Shown here piece after piece: positions 1 to 6,557 of a stretch of DNA of 14,439 bases. This DNA comes from JBGOUV01 sp041477815 (GTDB taxonomy: Bacteria > Acidobacteriota > Terriglobia > Bryobacterales > JACQDG01). The stretch covers positions 1-14,439 of the forward strand of contig JBGOUV010000162.1 of NCBI GenBank assembly GCA_041477815.1. The letters are read 5' to 3'. The notes beneath the pieces were generated by a model, which saw only the letters and a list, made by a program, of their open reading frames with translations, did not search any database and was not told the DNA's origin. Each line of letters begins with the position of its first letter. The first letter of the stretch is position 1. The position numbers and the translations under genes are program-made.

Positions 1-1
1 G

Positions 2-874
2 GGATTCCTGCTGGGCGGGGTGGGGATGGCCGTGGCCCCAGCGGCGGGGCCTACGCGGTTTCAGATTGGTCACCTGACGCTCCCCTGGGGGGCCTATCCT
101 CTGGAGCGGGCGCTGGAGGGGATCGCGCGGTCGGAGTGCAAGTTTATGGGATTCGGGCCGCGCCATGTGGGGAAGCCCACCATCGAAGTAGGAGCCCCGG
201 CGGCGGAGATGGCCAAGCTGTCCGAGCGGGCGCGGGGCATGGGCCTCGCGCCCCTGCTGATGTTCTCCGGGGTGGCGATAGAAGCAGCGGGGGCGCTGGA
301 GGCGCACCAGCGGCGGATCGAGCAGGCGGCAGCTGGGCGCATCCCTTACTTGCTCACCTTCGGGAACACCAAGCCGATACAGCGGGACGTTTGGATCGCG
401 AATTTGAAGGATCTGGCGCCCCGGGCGCAGGCCTCCGGGGTGATGCTGGTGATCAAGCCGCACGGAGGGAATACGGCGACGGGAAAGGACTGCGCCGGGA
501 TCCTGGCCGACGTGGGACATCCCGGGTTAAAAATCTGCTACGACGCCGGGAACGTGCTGGACTACCAGCACGTGGATCCCCTGCCGGACATCCGGACCTG
601 CGCCGAGGACATATACTGCTTCTGCATCAAAGACCACCGGAATACGCCCAAAAATGAAGATTGCGGGCCGGGGTTTGGGGAGATAGACCACTACAAGCTG
701 CTGGCGGCGGTGGCTGCGGCGGGACGGGAGATGCCGTTGTTGTGCGAGAACATCTTCGAGCCGCTGGTCCCGAGACCGAAGACGCCCGAGGGAATCGATG
801 AGATGGCGCGGCGGGCTCGGGAGTTTCTGGATACGGTGACGCGGGGGTTGGGGACAGGGGCCGGTGTCCGGTGA
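2..874 (+). CDS. Sugar phosphate isomerase/epimerase-like TIM-barrel protein, 5' partial, probably exported
   Basis: This belongs to the xylose-isomerase-like TIM barrel (AP endonuclease 2) superfamily. The frame is open to the left edge. A GTG at 20 could start a 284-residue protein, but the codons before it read GFLLGG and run into VGMAVAPAAG, which looks like the hydrophobic core and cleavage region of a Sec or Tat signal peptide, so the true start is probably outside the window. Counting from GTG 20, recognisable barrel motifs are IKPHGGNTATG (146-155), ICYDAGN (172-178, D175), IKDHRN (203-208, H206) and LLCENIFEP (240-249, E243). D175, H206 and E243 fit the metal ligands of this fold. 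The first ligand, usually Glu, appears to be Lys146. Substrate is unknown; members are often called hydroxypyruvate isomerase or sugar epimerase without proof. It faces the pirin gene tail to tail across 114 bases. Confidence 0.85.
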   Translation, partial: GFLLGGVGMAVAPAAGPTRFQIGHLTLPWGAYPLERALEGIARSECKFMGFGPRHVGKPTIEVGAPAAEMAKLSERARGMGLAPLLMFSGVAIEAAGALEAHQRRIEQAAAGRIPYLLTFGNTKPIQRDVWIANLKDLAPRAQASGVMLVIKPHGGNTATGKDCAGILADVGHPGLKICYDAGNVLDYQHVDPLPDIRTCAEDIYCFCIKDHRNTPKNEDCGPGFGEIDHYKLLAAVAAAGREMPLLCENIFEPLVPRPKTPEGIDEMARRAREFLDTVTRGLGTGAGVR

Positions 875-988
875 CCGGGCGCCGCTTGCGGGCCGAACAC
901 CGGAACCGGTGCGAGGGGATTTCGCAACGGCTACAGCTTTCGTACGGCGTATAACAGAGACGCCTGGTTGATGAGAACCCGGCTAGAT

Positions 989-1930
989 TTAAACCTGATC
1001 CCTGTGTAGTTTGCGGCTCGCCGGCGACTCCGCTTTCAGGAACGTCCCCTGCTGGAGCTCTTGGAACGCCTGCCGGAGTTGCTCTTGCGTGTTCATCACG
1101 ATCGGACCGTACCAGGCCACGGGCTCCTCCAGTGGCTTCCCCGAGACCAGGAGGAACCGGATCCCCTCGTTCCCGGCCTCTACGGTGAGTTCGTCGCCAC
1201 GATCGAAGAGGACGAGGCAGCGGTTGTCCGCCTCCGCGGGAGGCGCCGTGTCCGCCCAGCCCACCCCTTCGGTCGGTACTGCCAGGGGGCCGGAGGCGTT
1301 GCCGAACTTCCCAGCGCCTGCGAACACGTACGCGAAGGCATGACGAGTCGTCTCTACGGGAAGGGTCTTCCTCCGGCCTGGAGGCACGGAGACGTCGAGG
1401 TAGATCGGGTCGGCGGCGATCCCGTCCACGGGGCCGGCCGTCCCCCAAAAGCTTCCGCACACGACGCGAACCTGGGTGCCGTCGTCCTCTTTGATCTCCG
1501 GGATGTCGGCCGCTTTCACCTCCTGGTAACGGGGCGCCGTCATTTTGAGCGACGCAGGGAGGTTGGCCCACAACTGGAATCCATGCATCCGGCCCTTCTG
1601 GTCGCCCTTCGGCATCTCCTGGTGGATGATGCCCTTCCCTGCCGTCATCCACTGGACGTCGCCGGCGGCGATGGCGCCCCGGTTCCCCATGCTATCGCCG
1701 TGCTCCACGGTTCCGGCGAGGACGTAAGTGATGGTCTCGATCCCGCGATGGGGATGCCAGGGAAAGCCCGCCAGATAGTCCTCCGGAACGTCATTGCGGA
1801 AATCGTCGAGCAGCAGGAACGGGTCGAAGTCGGACGTGTTGCCGAAGCCGAAGGCGCGCCGCAGGTGCACGCCCGCGCCTTCGAGGGTCGGTTTGGCTCT
1901 GACGAGCCTCTTCACTGGTCGCAGGGACAT
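989..1930 (-). CDS. Pirin family protein
   Basis: A 313-residue bicupin of the pirin family. The N-terminal cupin carries the family metal ligands: H59 and H61 in the WHPHRG motif, and H103 with E105 in IIHQEMP. The sequence between (ETITYVLAG, then VEHGDSMGN) is also typical. The C-terminal pirin domain occupies about residues 170-285. Length is normal for bacterial pirins. The ATG at 1930 is preceded by GGAGG seven bases upstream and by a plausible promoter. Bacterial pirins are cytoplasmic metal-binding proteins; some have quercetinase activity and others regulate central metabolism by protein contact, and the sequence does not decide between these. There is no signal peptide, so it differs from the exported proteins around it. 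It is a single-gene unit, convergent with the isomerase-like gene and divergent from msrQ. Confidence 0.93.
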   Translation of the reverse strand: MSLRPVKRLVRAKPTLEGAGVHLRRAFGFGNTSDFDPFLLLDDFRNDVPEDYLAGFPWHPHRGIETITYVLAGTVEHGDSMGNRGAIAAGDVQWMTAGKGIIHQEMPKGDQKGRMHGFQLWANLPASLKMTAPRYQEVKAADIPEIKEDDGTQVRVVCGSFWGTAGPVDGIAADPIYLDVSVPPGRRKTLPVETTRHAFAYVFAGAGKFGNASGPLAVPTEGVGWADTAPPAEADNRCLVLFDRGDELTVEAGNEGIRFLLVSGKPLEEPVAWYGPIVMNTQEQLRQAFQELQQGTFLKAESPASRKLHRDQV

Positions 1931-1950
1931 AGTGGCCCTCCACTACCGAG

Positions 1951-1980
1951 AGTTTACCCTGTTGAACCCGGCGGTGCCAA
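1951..1980 (-). promoter_or_regulatory. Candidate sigma-70 promoter for the pirin gene
   Basis: On the minus strand TTGGCA (1975-1980) lies 18 bases before TAAACT (1951-1956). These match the -35 consensus at 5 of 6 positions and the -10 at 4 of 6. Transcription would start near 1944, giving a leader of about 13 bases that contains the GGAGG ribosome binding site (1938-1942 region) before the ATG at 1930. Found by eye; no transcript data. Confidence 0.45.
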
Positions 1981-2011
1981 TCCGCCGTTCGGTGGCTCTG
2001 CCATGTTTGGT

Positions 2012-2020
2012 TGGTAGAAT
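2012..2020 (+). promoter_or_regulatory. Candidate extended -10 promoter upstream of msrQ
   Basis: TGGTAGAAT combines an extended -10 TGn with TAGAAT, a 5 of 6 match to TATAAT. No convincing -35 lies 16-18 bases upstream, which is acceptable for extended -10 promoters. Transcription would start near 2027, about 110 bases before the proposed msrQ start. A nearly identical element, TGGTAAAAT, occurs at 14388-14396 just before another gene start. Confidence 0.3.
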
Positions 2021-2137
2021 GTCTGACACCGATATGGCGAAGCTTTTACAAAACGCTCTCGACCTTCCGATCTTGCGCGCGCTGCGGTTGGGACCAGTTC
2101 ACCGGCCTCCGCTAGCCAGGCATATTCTGCCGCTCCC

Positions 2138-2794
2138 GTGGGGTCCAGGACGAATCCGAAACCAACCCAGGTTCAGAAAGACCGTGCCCCAACCTTGAGG
2201 AACCCCTGGCTGCCCCGGATAGTCCTGGCCGTGAGCCTGACGCCACTCCTGTGGGTGGCCTGGAAATGGCGGCGCCACGACCTCGGCATCAACTCCATTG
2301 AATTCGTCGCTCGCTACACGGGCGGCTGGACCCTGCGGTTCCTTCTCCTGACCCTGGCCATCACCCCGCTCCGCCGCATTCCCGGCCTCCACGACCTCAT
2401 CCGCTTCCGCCGCCTGTTAGGGCTGGTCACCTTTCTTTACGCCACGCTCCATGCCCTGCACTATTTCGGCATTGACGCCCAGTGGAACCGCGAGGTCCTC
2501 TGGGAGGACTTCACCGTCCGCCGCTTCTTCATCGCCGGCCTGACCGCCTTCACCTTGCTGGTCCCGCTGGCGCTGACCTCGTTCGACGCGGCGGTTTGCC
2601 GGCTGGGGGCCCGGCGTTGGCAACGCCTGCATCGTTTGGTCTATGCCAGCGCCACCGCGGCGATCTTCCATTACATCTGGCGGGGGAAGTACATCAGCCT
2701 GACACCGTTACTCTACGCCGGAGTCCTCGCGCTGCTCCTGTTGACCCGCATCGTGGGGGCCGTGAGAAAAAGGATCAAAGGCCGGGGACCTTAG
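2138..2794 (+). CDS. msrQ: MsrQ-type haem-binding membrane subunit (ferric-reductase-like transmembrane protein)
   Basis: MsrQ (YedZ) is the haem b membrane protein that passes electrons from the respiratory chain to the periplasmic methionine sulfoxide reductase MsrP. The 218-residue product has five or six hydrophobic segments (about 25-44, 63-80, 92-112, 128-148, 167-182, 187-205). The family histidines are in place: H105 in TLHALHY, H165 in WQRLHRLVY and H178 in IFHYIW, equivalent to the haem-ligand histidines of E. coli YedZ. Length is normal. The start is uncertain: GTG 2138 has no clear ribosome binding site, and TTG 2195 would give a 199-residue protein that still holds every membrane segment. 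MsrP is normally encoded directly upstream, but no MsrP sequence lies there or elsewhere in the window, so this copy is an orphan here. The gene is convergent with the SMP-30-like gene. Confidence 0.88.
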   Translation: MGSRTNPKPTQVQKDRAPTLRNPWLPRIVLAVSLTPLLWVAWKWRRHDLGINSIEFVARYTGGWTLRFLLLTLAITPLRRIPGLHDLIRFRRLLGLVTFLYATLHALHYFGIDAQWNREVLWEDFTVRRFFIAGLTAFTLLVPLALTSFDAAVCRLGARRWQRLHRLVYASATAAIFHYIWRGKYISLTPLLYAGVLALLLLTRIVGAVRKRIKGRGP

Positions 2795-2879
2795 GCAAAG
2801 GCCTGCATTCTGTGCCTCCCGACATCTGTCTTCCCAATTTCAGGGACGAGTGGGATGGCGTCTTCCCGCCCTAGCAGCG

Positions 2880-3875
2880 TCATCGCCCCGTACCGGGAAT
2901 ATCCACCCGTACCCGGAACAGCGTCTTCCCGGCAGTCACGTAGAGCGTCTTCCCGTCCGGCCCGCCGAAGGCGACGTTGGTGAGCAGGTCTTCCGGGATG
3001 GGGATGAACCGCAGCAGCTTACCCTGCGGCGAGAGGACGTAGATGCCGGCCTTGTTATCCAACGTCTCGGCGCTGCCGCGAGACTGATTCAATCCCGCCG
3101 CCACGTAGAGGTTGCCCTGCGTGTCGACCGTCATCCCATCGCCGCTGCGGCCCGGCGCGAAGTTGTAGAACACCCGCATATTCGTGACCGTGCCGTCCGC
3201 CTGCAGGTCGTAGGCCCGGATCAGCTTCGCGCCGCCCTTGGCGATGTGGGCCTCGATCAGGTAGAGGATCTTGTCGTCCGGGGAAATGACAATGCCGTTG
3301 GGCCGCTCGATCTCCGGCTCGCGGAGGATCTGGGCCACCGTGCCGTCCGGATCCACCCGGTAGACCGCATTGATACCGGTCTGGTCGGGCGCCGGCTTCA
3401 TGCCCGGCCGGTCGGTGAAGTATGCCCGTCCCTTACCGTCGATGGTCAGGTCGTTGAGGGCGTTAAAGCGCTTGCCCTGGTAGCGGTCGGCCAACCATTC
3501 CATTTGGCCGGTCTTCACGTCCGTCCGCGTGAGGCCCGGCCGGTCGCCCTGCGGACCCCGCTCACAAGCCAGCAGCCGCCCTTGGGCATCGAAAATGAGC
3601 CCGGCCGCCCCCCAATCCCGAAAGACCTCCACCCGCCCCGGCGGCTCCGGCAAGCCCGGCTGCGTCTCGCGACGCGGGCCGTCGGTCCACTTCAGGATGC
3701 GGCCGCCGGTGACGCCGCCAGAAGTGAAGTACACGGCTCCGTCGGGGGCCACGGTGGGTCCTTCGGTCGAGGTCAGCACCGCCACCGGCTCGGCTTCCGC
3801 CACCGCGGCCGGCTTCGTCGCGGCTCCGCATCCCGCCAGCCACACCACCGCCGCTGCCGCCCCTAACAGCCTCAC
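2880..3875 (-). CDS. SMP-30/gluconolactonase-like lipoprotein
   Basis: A 331-residue six-bladed propeller protein of the SMP-30/gluconolactonase/LRE family, which hydrolyses sugar lactones or related esters with one divalent metal. It starts with a lipoprotein signal whose lipobox is LAGC, so C16 is the probable lipidated residue and the enzyme would be membrane-anchored outside the cytoplasm. The active-site residues look complete: E38 (TEGP), N141 (ALNDLTID), N193 (RPNGIVISPD) and D246 (SGDGMTVD), matching the metal and substrate ligands of human SMP30. The start is GTG, overlapping the stop of the upstream reductase gene in a GTGA (3872-3875), so translation is probably coupled. Pairing with a Tat-exported oxidoreductase suggests a two-step sugar to lactone to acid route, but that is inference. 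It is the last gene of the minus-strand unit; no strong terminator is visible in 2795-2879. Confidence 0.9.
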   Translation of the reverse strand: MRLLGAAAAVVWLAGCGAATKPAAVAEAEPVAVLTSTEGPTVAPDGAVYFTSGGVTGGRILKWTDGPRRETQPGLPEPPGRVEVFRDWGAAGLIFDAQGRLLACERGPQGDRPGLTRTDVKTGQMEWLADRYQGKRFNALNDLTIDGKGRAYFTDRPGMKPAPDQTGINAVYRVDPDGTVAQILREPEIERPNGIVISPDDKILYLIEAHIAKGGAKLIRAYDLQADGTVTNMRVFYNFAPGRSGDGMTVDTQGNLYVAAGLNQSRGSAETLDNKAGIYVLSPQGKLLRFIPIPEDLLTNVAFGGPDGKTLYVTAGKTLFRVRVDIPGTGR

Positions 3876-4903
3876 GCGTCGTGGTGCTCGTGGTTGAAGT
3901 GGTGGTCGAGCGCCACCTTGTTCGCCTCCGCCAGCCGCCGCGACAGGTGCTCCATCTCCGGCCGGGGCATCGGCTGGAAACTGCGCGCCAACCGCGCGTT
4001 CTTCGGGATGAACTCCAGCTTCGGCATCCCCACCGTCACCACCGTAACCGGCAGCGACATAGCGTAGCGAAGCAGTTGCTGGGCGGCGGCCTTGCCGGCG
4101 CCCGCGCCGATCAGGCCCTCCTGGGCCGTTACCTTCATGGCGATGATGCCGAGCTTCTTGCGGACCGCCACCGGCAGGGCCACCTCCTCGAAGCTGCTGC
4201 CCGGATAAGGCTTCGGCGCCAGGGGCTCTCCGAAGAAGTCATTGGCGCCGCCCTTTTTCCAGTACCCTCCCCCGTCGGGACTGCGGCCTTGCAGGCCGGC
4301 GTTCAGGGCCATCTGCGTGGCGTCGAAATCATACCGCTCCAGGGCCTTGGCCAGCGCCACCGGGTCGGCGTGGGAGGTCACCCCGATCGACCGGACGATC
4401 TTCTGGTCCCGCAGCCGGTAGAGCGCCTTGACCGTCCCCTCTTTCTCAATCACCTCCACGTCGTCTTCGTACTTCAGGCCGTGAATGTGCAGCACGTCGA
4501 GGTGGTCGGTCTGCAGCCGCTTCAGGCTGAGATCGCAGTGGCGGAGAACGTCGTCGTACTTCCGCGCGCCCGTCTTGGTGCCGATGAACACCTCTTTGCG
4601 GCGGTCCTTGGTGGCTTTGCCCACCCAGGTCTCGCTGATGCCGTCCCCGTAACCCTGCGCGGTGTCGAAGTAGCGGATGCCGGACTCGTAGGCCAGGTTC
4701 AGAGCCTCCACTCCCTTATCCTCGGTCTTGTACGCCGCCCACAAGCGGTTCCCGCAGCCGATGGCCAGAATGGTCACCCGCTGTCCGGAGCGGCCGAACA
4801 CCCGCGTGGGCAGCGTGGACCCGTCGCCTTCAGCGGCCTGTGCTGCTACCGCCGCGGCCATGGTCCCGCCGACAAACTCCCGCCGGGAAAACCTGTTGCT
4901 CAT
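3872..4903 (-). CDS. Tat-exported aldo/keto reductase
   Basis: A 343-residue aldo/keto reductase. The ATG at 4903 was chosen over the longer open frame because AGGAGG sits seven bases upstream and translation then begins with a Tat signal (SRREFVGG at 6-13, then an Ala-rich core to about 24). The catalytic tetrad is complete: D80 and Y85 in YFDTAQGYG, K110 in IGTKTGAR, H141 in LHIHGL. The barrel continues through SIGVTSH and IAMKV to the strand around TVGMP. Tat export implies folding with a bound nicotinamide cofactor before transport, as known for glucose-fructose oxidoreductase. The C-terminus is histidine-rich (DHHFNHEHHDA), outside the catalytic core. The gene begins 19 bases after the CRTAC1-like gene and its stop overlaps the next start. 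Substrate unknown; probably a sugar or aldehyde. Confidence 0.9.
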   Translation of the reverse strand: MSNRFSRREFVGGTMAAAVAAQAAEGDGSTLPTRVFGRSGQRVTILAIGCGNRLWAAYKTEDKGVEALNLAYESGIRYFDTAQGYGDGISETWVGKATKDRRKEVFIGTKTGARKYDDVLRHCDLSLKRLQTDHLDVLHIHGLKYEDDVEVIEKEGTVKALYRLRDQKIVRSIGVTSHADPVALAKALERYDFDATQMALNAGLQGRSPDGGGYWKKGGANDFFGEPLAPKPYPGSSFEEVALPVAVRKKLGIIAMKVTAQEGLIGAGAGKAAAQQLLRYAMSLPVTVVTVGMPKLEFIPKNARLARSFQPMPRPEMEHLSRRLAEANKVALDHHFNHEHHDA

Positions 4904-4910
4904 AGCACGT

Positions 4911-4916
4911 CCTCCT
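4911..4916 (-). promoter_or_regulatory. Ribosome binding site deciding the reductase start
   Basis: AGGAGG on the minus strand lies seven bases before ATG 4903. It shows that the reductase starts at the Tat signal and not at an earlier codon of the open frame, which extends back to 5176 inside the CRTAC1-like gene. Confidence 0.8.
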
Positions 4917-4922
4917 GGTCCG

Positions 4923-6557
4923 TCATTGTACTTCACCCTCCACCACGCGCACCGTTTGATTTGCCGCCACCCGCTCGCGCCGGTCCACGCCTCCGCTGGG
5001 CCAGCGGACCTCCAGCCAATCCGCCTGCGTCGCCGCGCCCAGCCCGAAGTGAACCCGCAGGTCGCTCTGCGAAAGATAACTGCCCCCGCTCCGAACTTCG
5101 TCAAACTGCTCCCGCCCGCCGCTCCGCACCCGCACCCGGGCTCCAATGCCGCTGCGGTTCGAACGGCGTCCGGCAAGCTGCACCACCAGCCAATGCCCCC
5201 CTCCCGTCGTCTCGTTCCGCAGCAGCGAAGGCGGGTCGTTCTGGTTATTGACCACGATATCCACCCGGCCGTCGTTATCGTAGTCGCCTAGCGCGACGCC
5301 GCGCGAGGAGTGCGACTCCACGATCCCCGGGCCCGCCCCGGCGGACAGGTCCTCGAATTTGCCGCCCCCCAGGTTGCGATACAGGATCTTGCGATCGCGA
5401 TACCGGACGTCGATGTGGAGCTGGTTCACTTCCGGAAAGACATGGCCGTTGGCCAGGAAAAGGTCGGGGCGCCCGTCGTTGTCGGCATCCAAGAACCCGC
5501 AACCCCACCCCACGAAGCGCGTGTTGTGCCCCAGGCCCGCCTGCCGCGTCGCGTCGTCGAACTGGCCCTCGCCGCGATTGCGGTAGAGCGTCTCGATCTC
5601 GTCGGAAAAGTTCGTCCGGAAGATGTCCAGCCACCCGTTGCCGTCGTAGTCGGACGCCGCCGCGCCCATTCCGGACATGGCCTTCCCGTCCTCGCCCAGC
5701 GCCACCCCCTGGAGCAGCGCCACGTCGGTGAAGGTTCCATCCCGGTTGTTGTGATACAGAATGGAAGGAGTCTGGTCGCAGGCGACGTAGATGTCCGGCC
5801 AGCCGTCGTTGTCGAAATCGGACACCAGCGCCCCCAGCGAATAGCGGCCCTTGACGGCGGACACCCCGGACTTCTCCGACACCTCCCGGAACGTGCCGTC
5901 GCCGTTGTTGTGGAAGAGCTGGTTGGTGTCGAACGGCAGGCCCCGCGGCCCGCAGCTCACGGCCACTCCCCGATACCAGCAGTAGGGATTCTCACCCGGC
6001 AGCGGAGCGGTCTTCAGGTCCTGCACCAGGTAGTTGGCCACGAACAGGTCAAGCCGCCCATCACGGTCGTAATCCAGGAACGCGCATCCCGCGCTCCAAC
6101 GCGGCCCCTGGTTCCAAACCTCCTCAAACCGCCGCCCCCCGATGTTCCGGTACAGAACGCTGGTTCCCCAGTAGGTAACGAACAGATCGGTAAAACCGTC
6201 GTTGTCGTAGTCGCCCGCGCAAACCCCCTGTCCCCAGCCGGACCGCGCCAGTCCGGCCTCCACGGTCACATCGCGGAAGGTCCCATCGCCGCGGTTGCGA
6301 TAGAGCCGGTTGGTCGCGCTCGACCCTTCCAGCCGCGACCCGTTGACCAGGAAAATATCAAGCCGGCCATCGTTGTCGTAATCGATGAAGGCCACGCCGC
6401 TGCCGGTAGTCTCGATGAGGTACTTCTTCGTGGTATCGCCGCCGTTGACGTTCACGGCGGTCAGGCCCGCCGACAACGCCACGTTCCTAAACCGGAGGCC
6501 GCTATCCAAGGCTGCCCCCGCCAGCCCGACGACCGCCAGCGCGATCCAGGTCCTCAG
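4923..6557 (-). CDS. Exported FG-GAP/ASPIC-UnbV (CRTAC1-like) beta-propeller protein, probable CTG start
   Basis: A 544-residue protein if started at CTG 6557. Seven calcium-binding-type loops of the form DxDxDG or close to it occur at residues about 59, 116, 163, 247, 303, 357 and 425, which implies a seven-bladed FG-GAP/VCBS propeller. The C-terminal 90 residues are an ASPIC/UnbV domain (SNRSGIGARVRV, then RSGGSYLSQSDLRVHFGLG, then LEVRWPSGG). A cysteine pair (C193, C202; CWYRGVAVSCGP) is shared with its paralogue at 7952-9616. The conventional start TTG 6509 would skip a good signal peptide (RTWIALAVVGLAGAA). The in-frame CTG at 6557 keeps it, overlaps the upstream TPR stop in CTGA, and has GGGGGAG five bases before it. 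No ATG, GTG or TTG lies between 6627 and 6510 in this frame. Family function is unknown; binding or adhesion outside the cell is likely. Confidence 0.88.
   Translation of the reverse strand: MRTWIALAVVGLAGAALDSGLRFRNVALSAGLTAVNVNGGDTTKKYLIETTGSGVAFIDYDNDGRLDIFLVNGSRLEGSSATNRLYRNRGDGTFRDVTVEAGLARSGWGQGVCAGDYDNDGFTDLFVTYWGTSVLYRNIGGRRFEEVWNQGPRWSAGCAFLDYDRDGRLDLFVANYLVQDLKTAPLPGENPYCWYRGVAVSCGPRGLPFDTNQLFHNNGDGTFREVSEKSGVSAVKGRYSLGALVSDFDNDGWPDIYVACDQTPSILYHNNRDGTFTDVALLQGVALGEDGKAMSGMGAAASDYDGNGWLDIFRTNFSDEIETLYRNRGEGQFDDATRQAGLGHNTRFVGWGCGFLDADNDGRPDLFLANGHVFPEVNQLHIDVRYRDRKILYRNLGGGKFEDLSAGAGPGIVESHSSRGVALGDYDNDGRVDIVVNNQNDPPSLLRNETTGGGHWLVVQLAGRRSNRSGIGARVRVRSGGREQFDEVRSGGSYLSQSDLRVHFGLGAATQADWLEVRWPSGGVDRRERVAANQTVRVVEGEVQ

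Noticed and set aside
898..911. Palindrome CACCGGAACCGGTG after the isomerase-like gene, considered as a terminator
   Set aside because: The centre is only two bases, there is no following T run, and the stem is short. It may be a chance palindrome or a small protein-binding site.
627..1652. A 341-codon minus-strand frame overlapping the isomerase-like and pirin genes
   Set aside because: It is out of frame with the pirin gene and crosses its 3' end into the isomerase-like gene. Its sequence is Arg/Pro-rich with no recognisable domain.
2019..2198. A possible 59-residue plus-strand gene starting at ATG 2019 and overlapping the msrQ start
   Set aside because: It has only a weak upstream GGT-type sequence and no recognisable motif, its ATG lies within the candidate -10, and its 3' end overlaps msrQ out of frame. 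It could be a leader peptide, but nothing positive supports it.
2795..2879. Region between convergent msrQ and the SMP-30-like gene, checked for a shared terminator
   Set aside because: No stem with a T run is visible on either strand.
3881..5251. A 456-codon plus-strand open frame opposite the reductase gene
   Set aside because: The opposite strand has a full catalytic tetrad, a Tat signal and a strong ribosome binding site. The plus-strand product is low-complexity, rich in Arg, His and Val.
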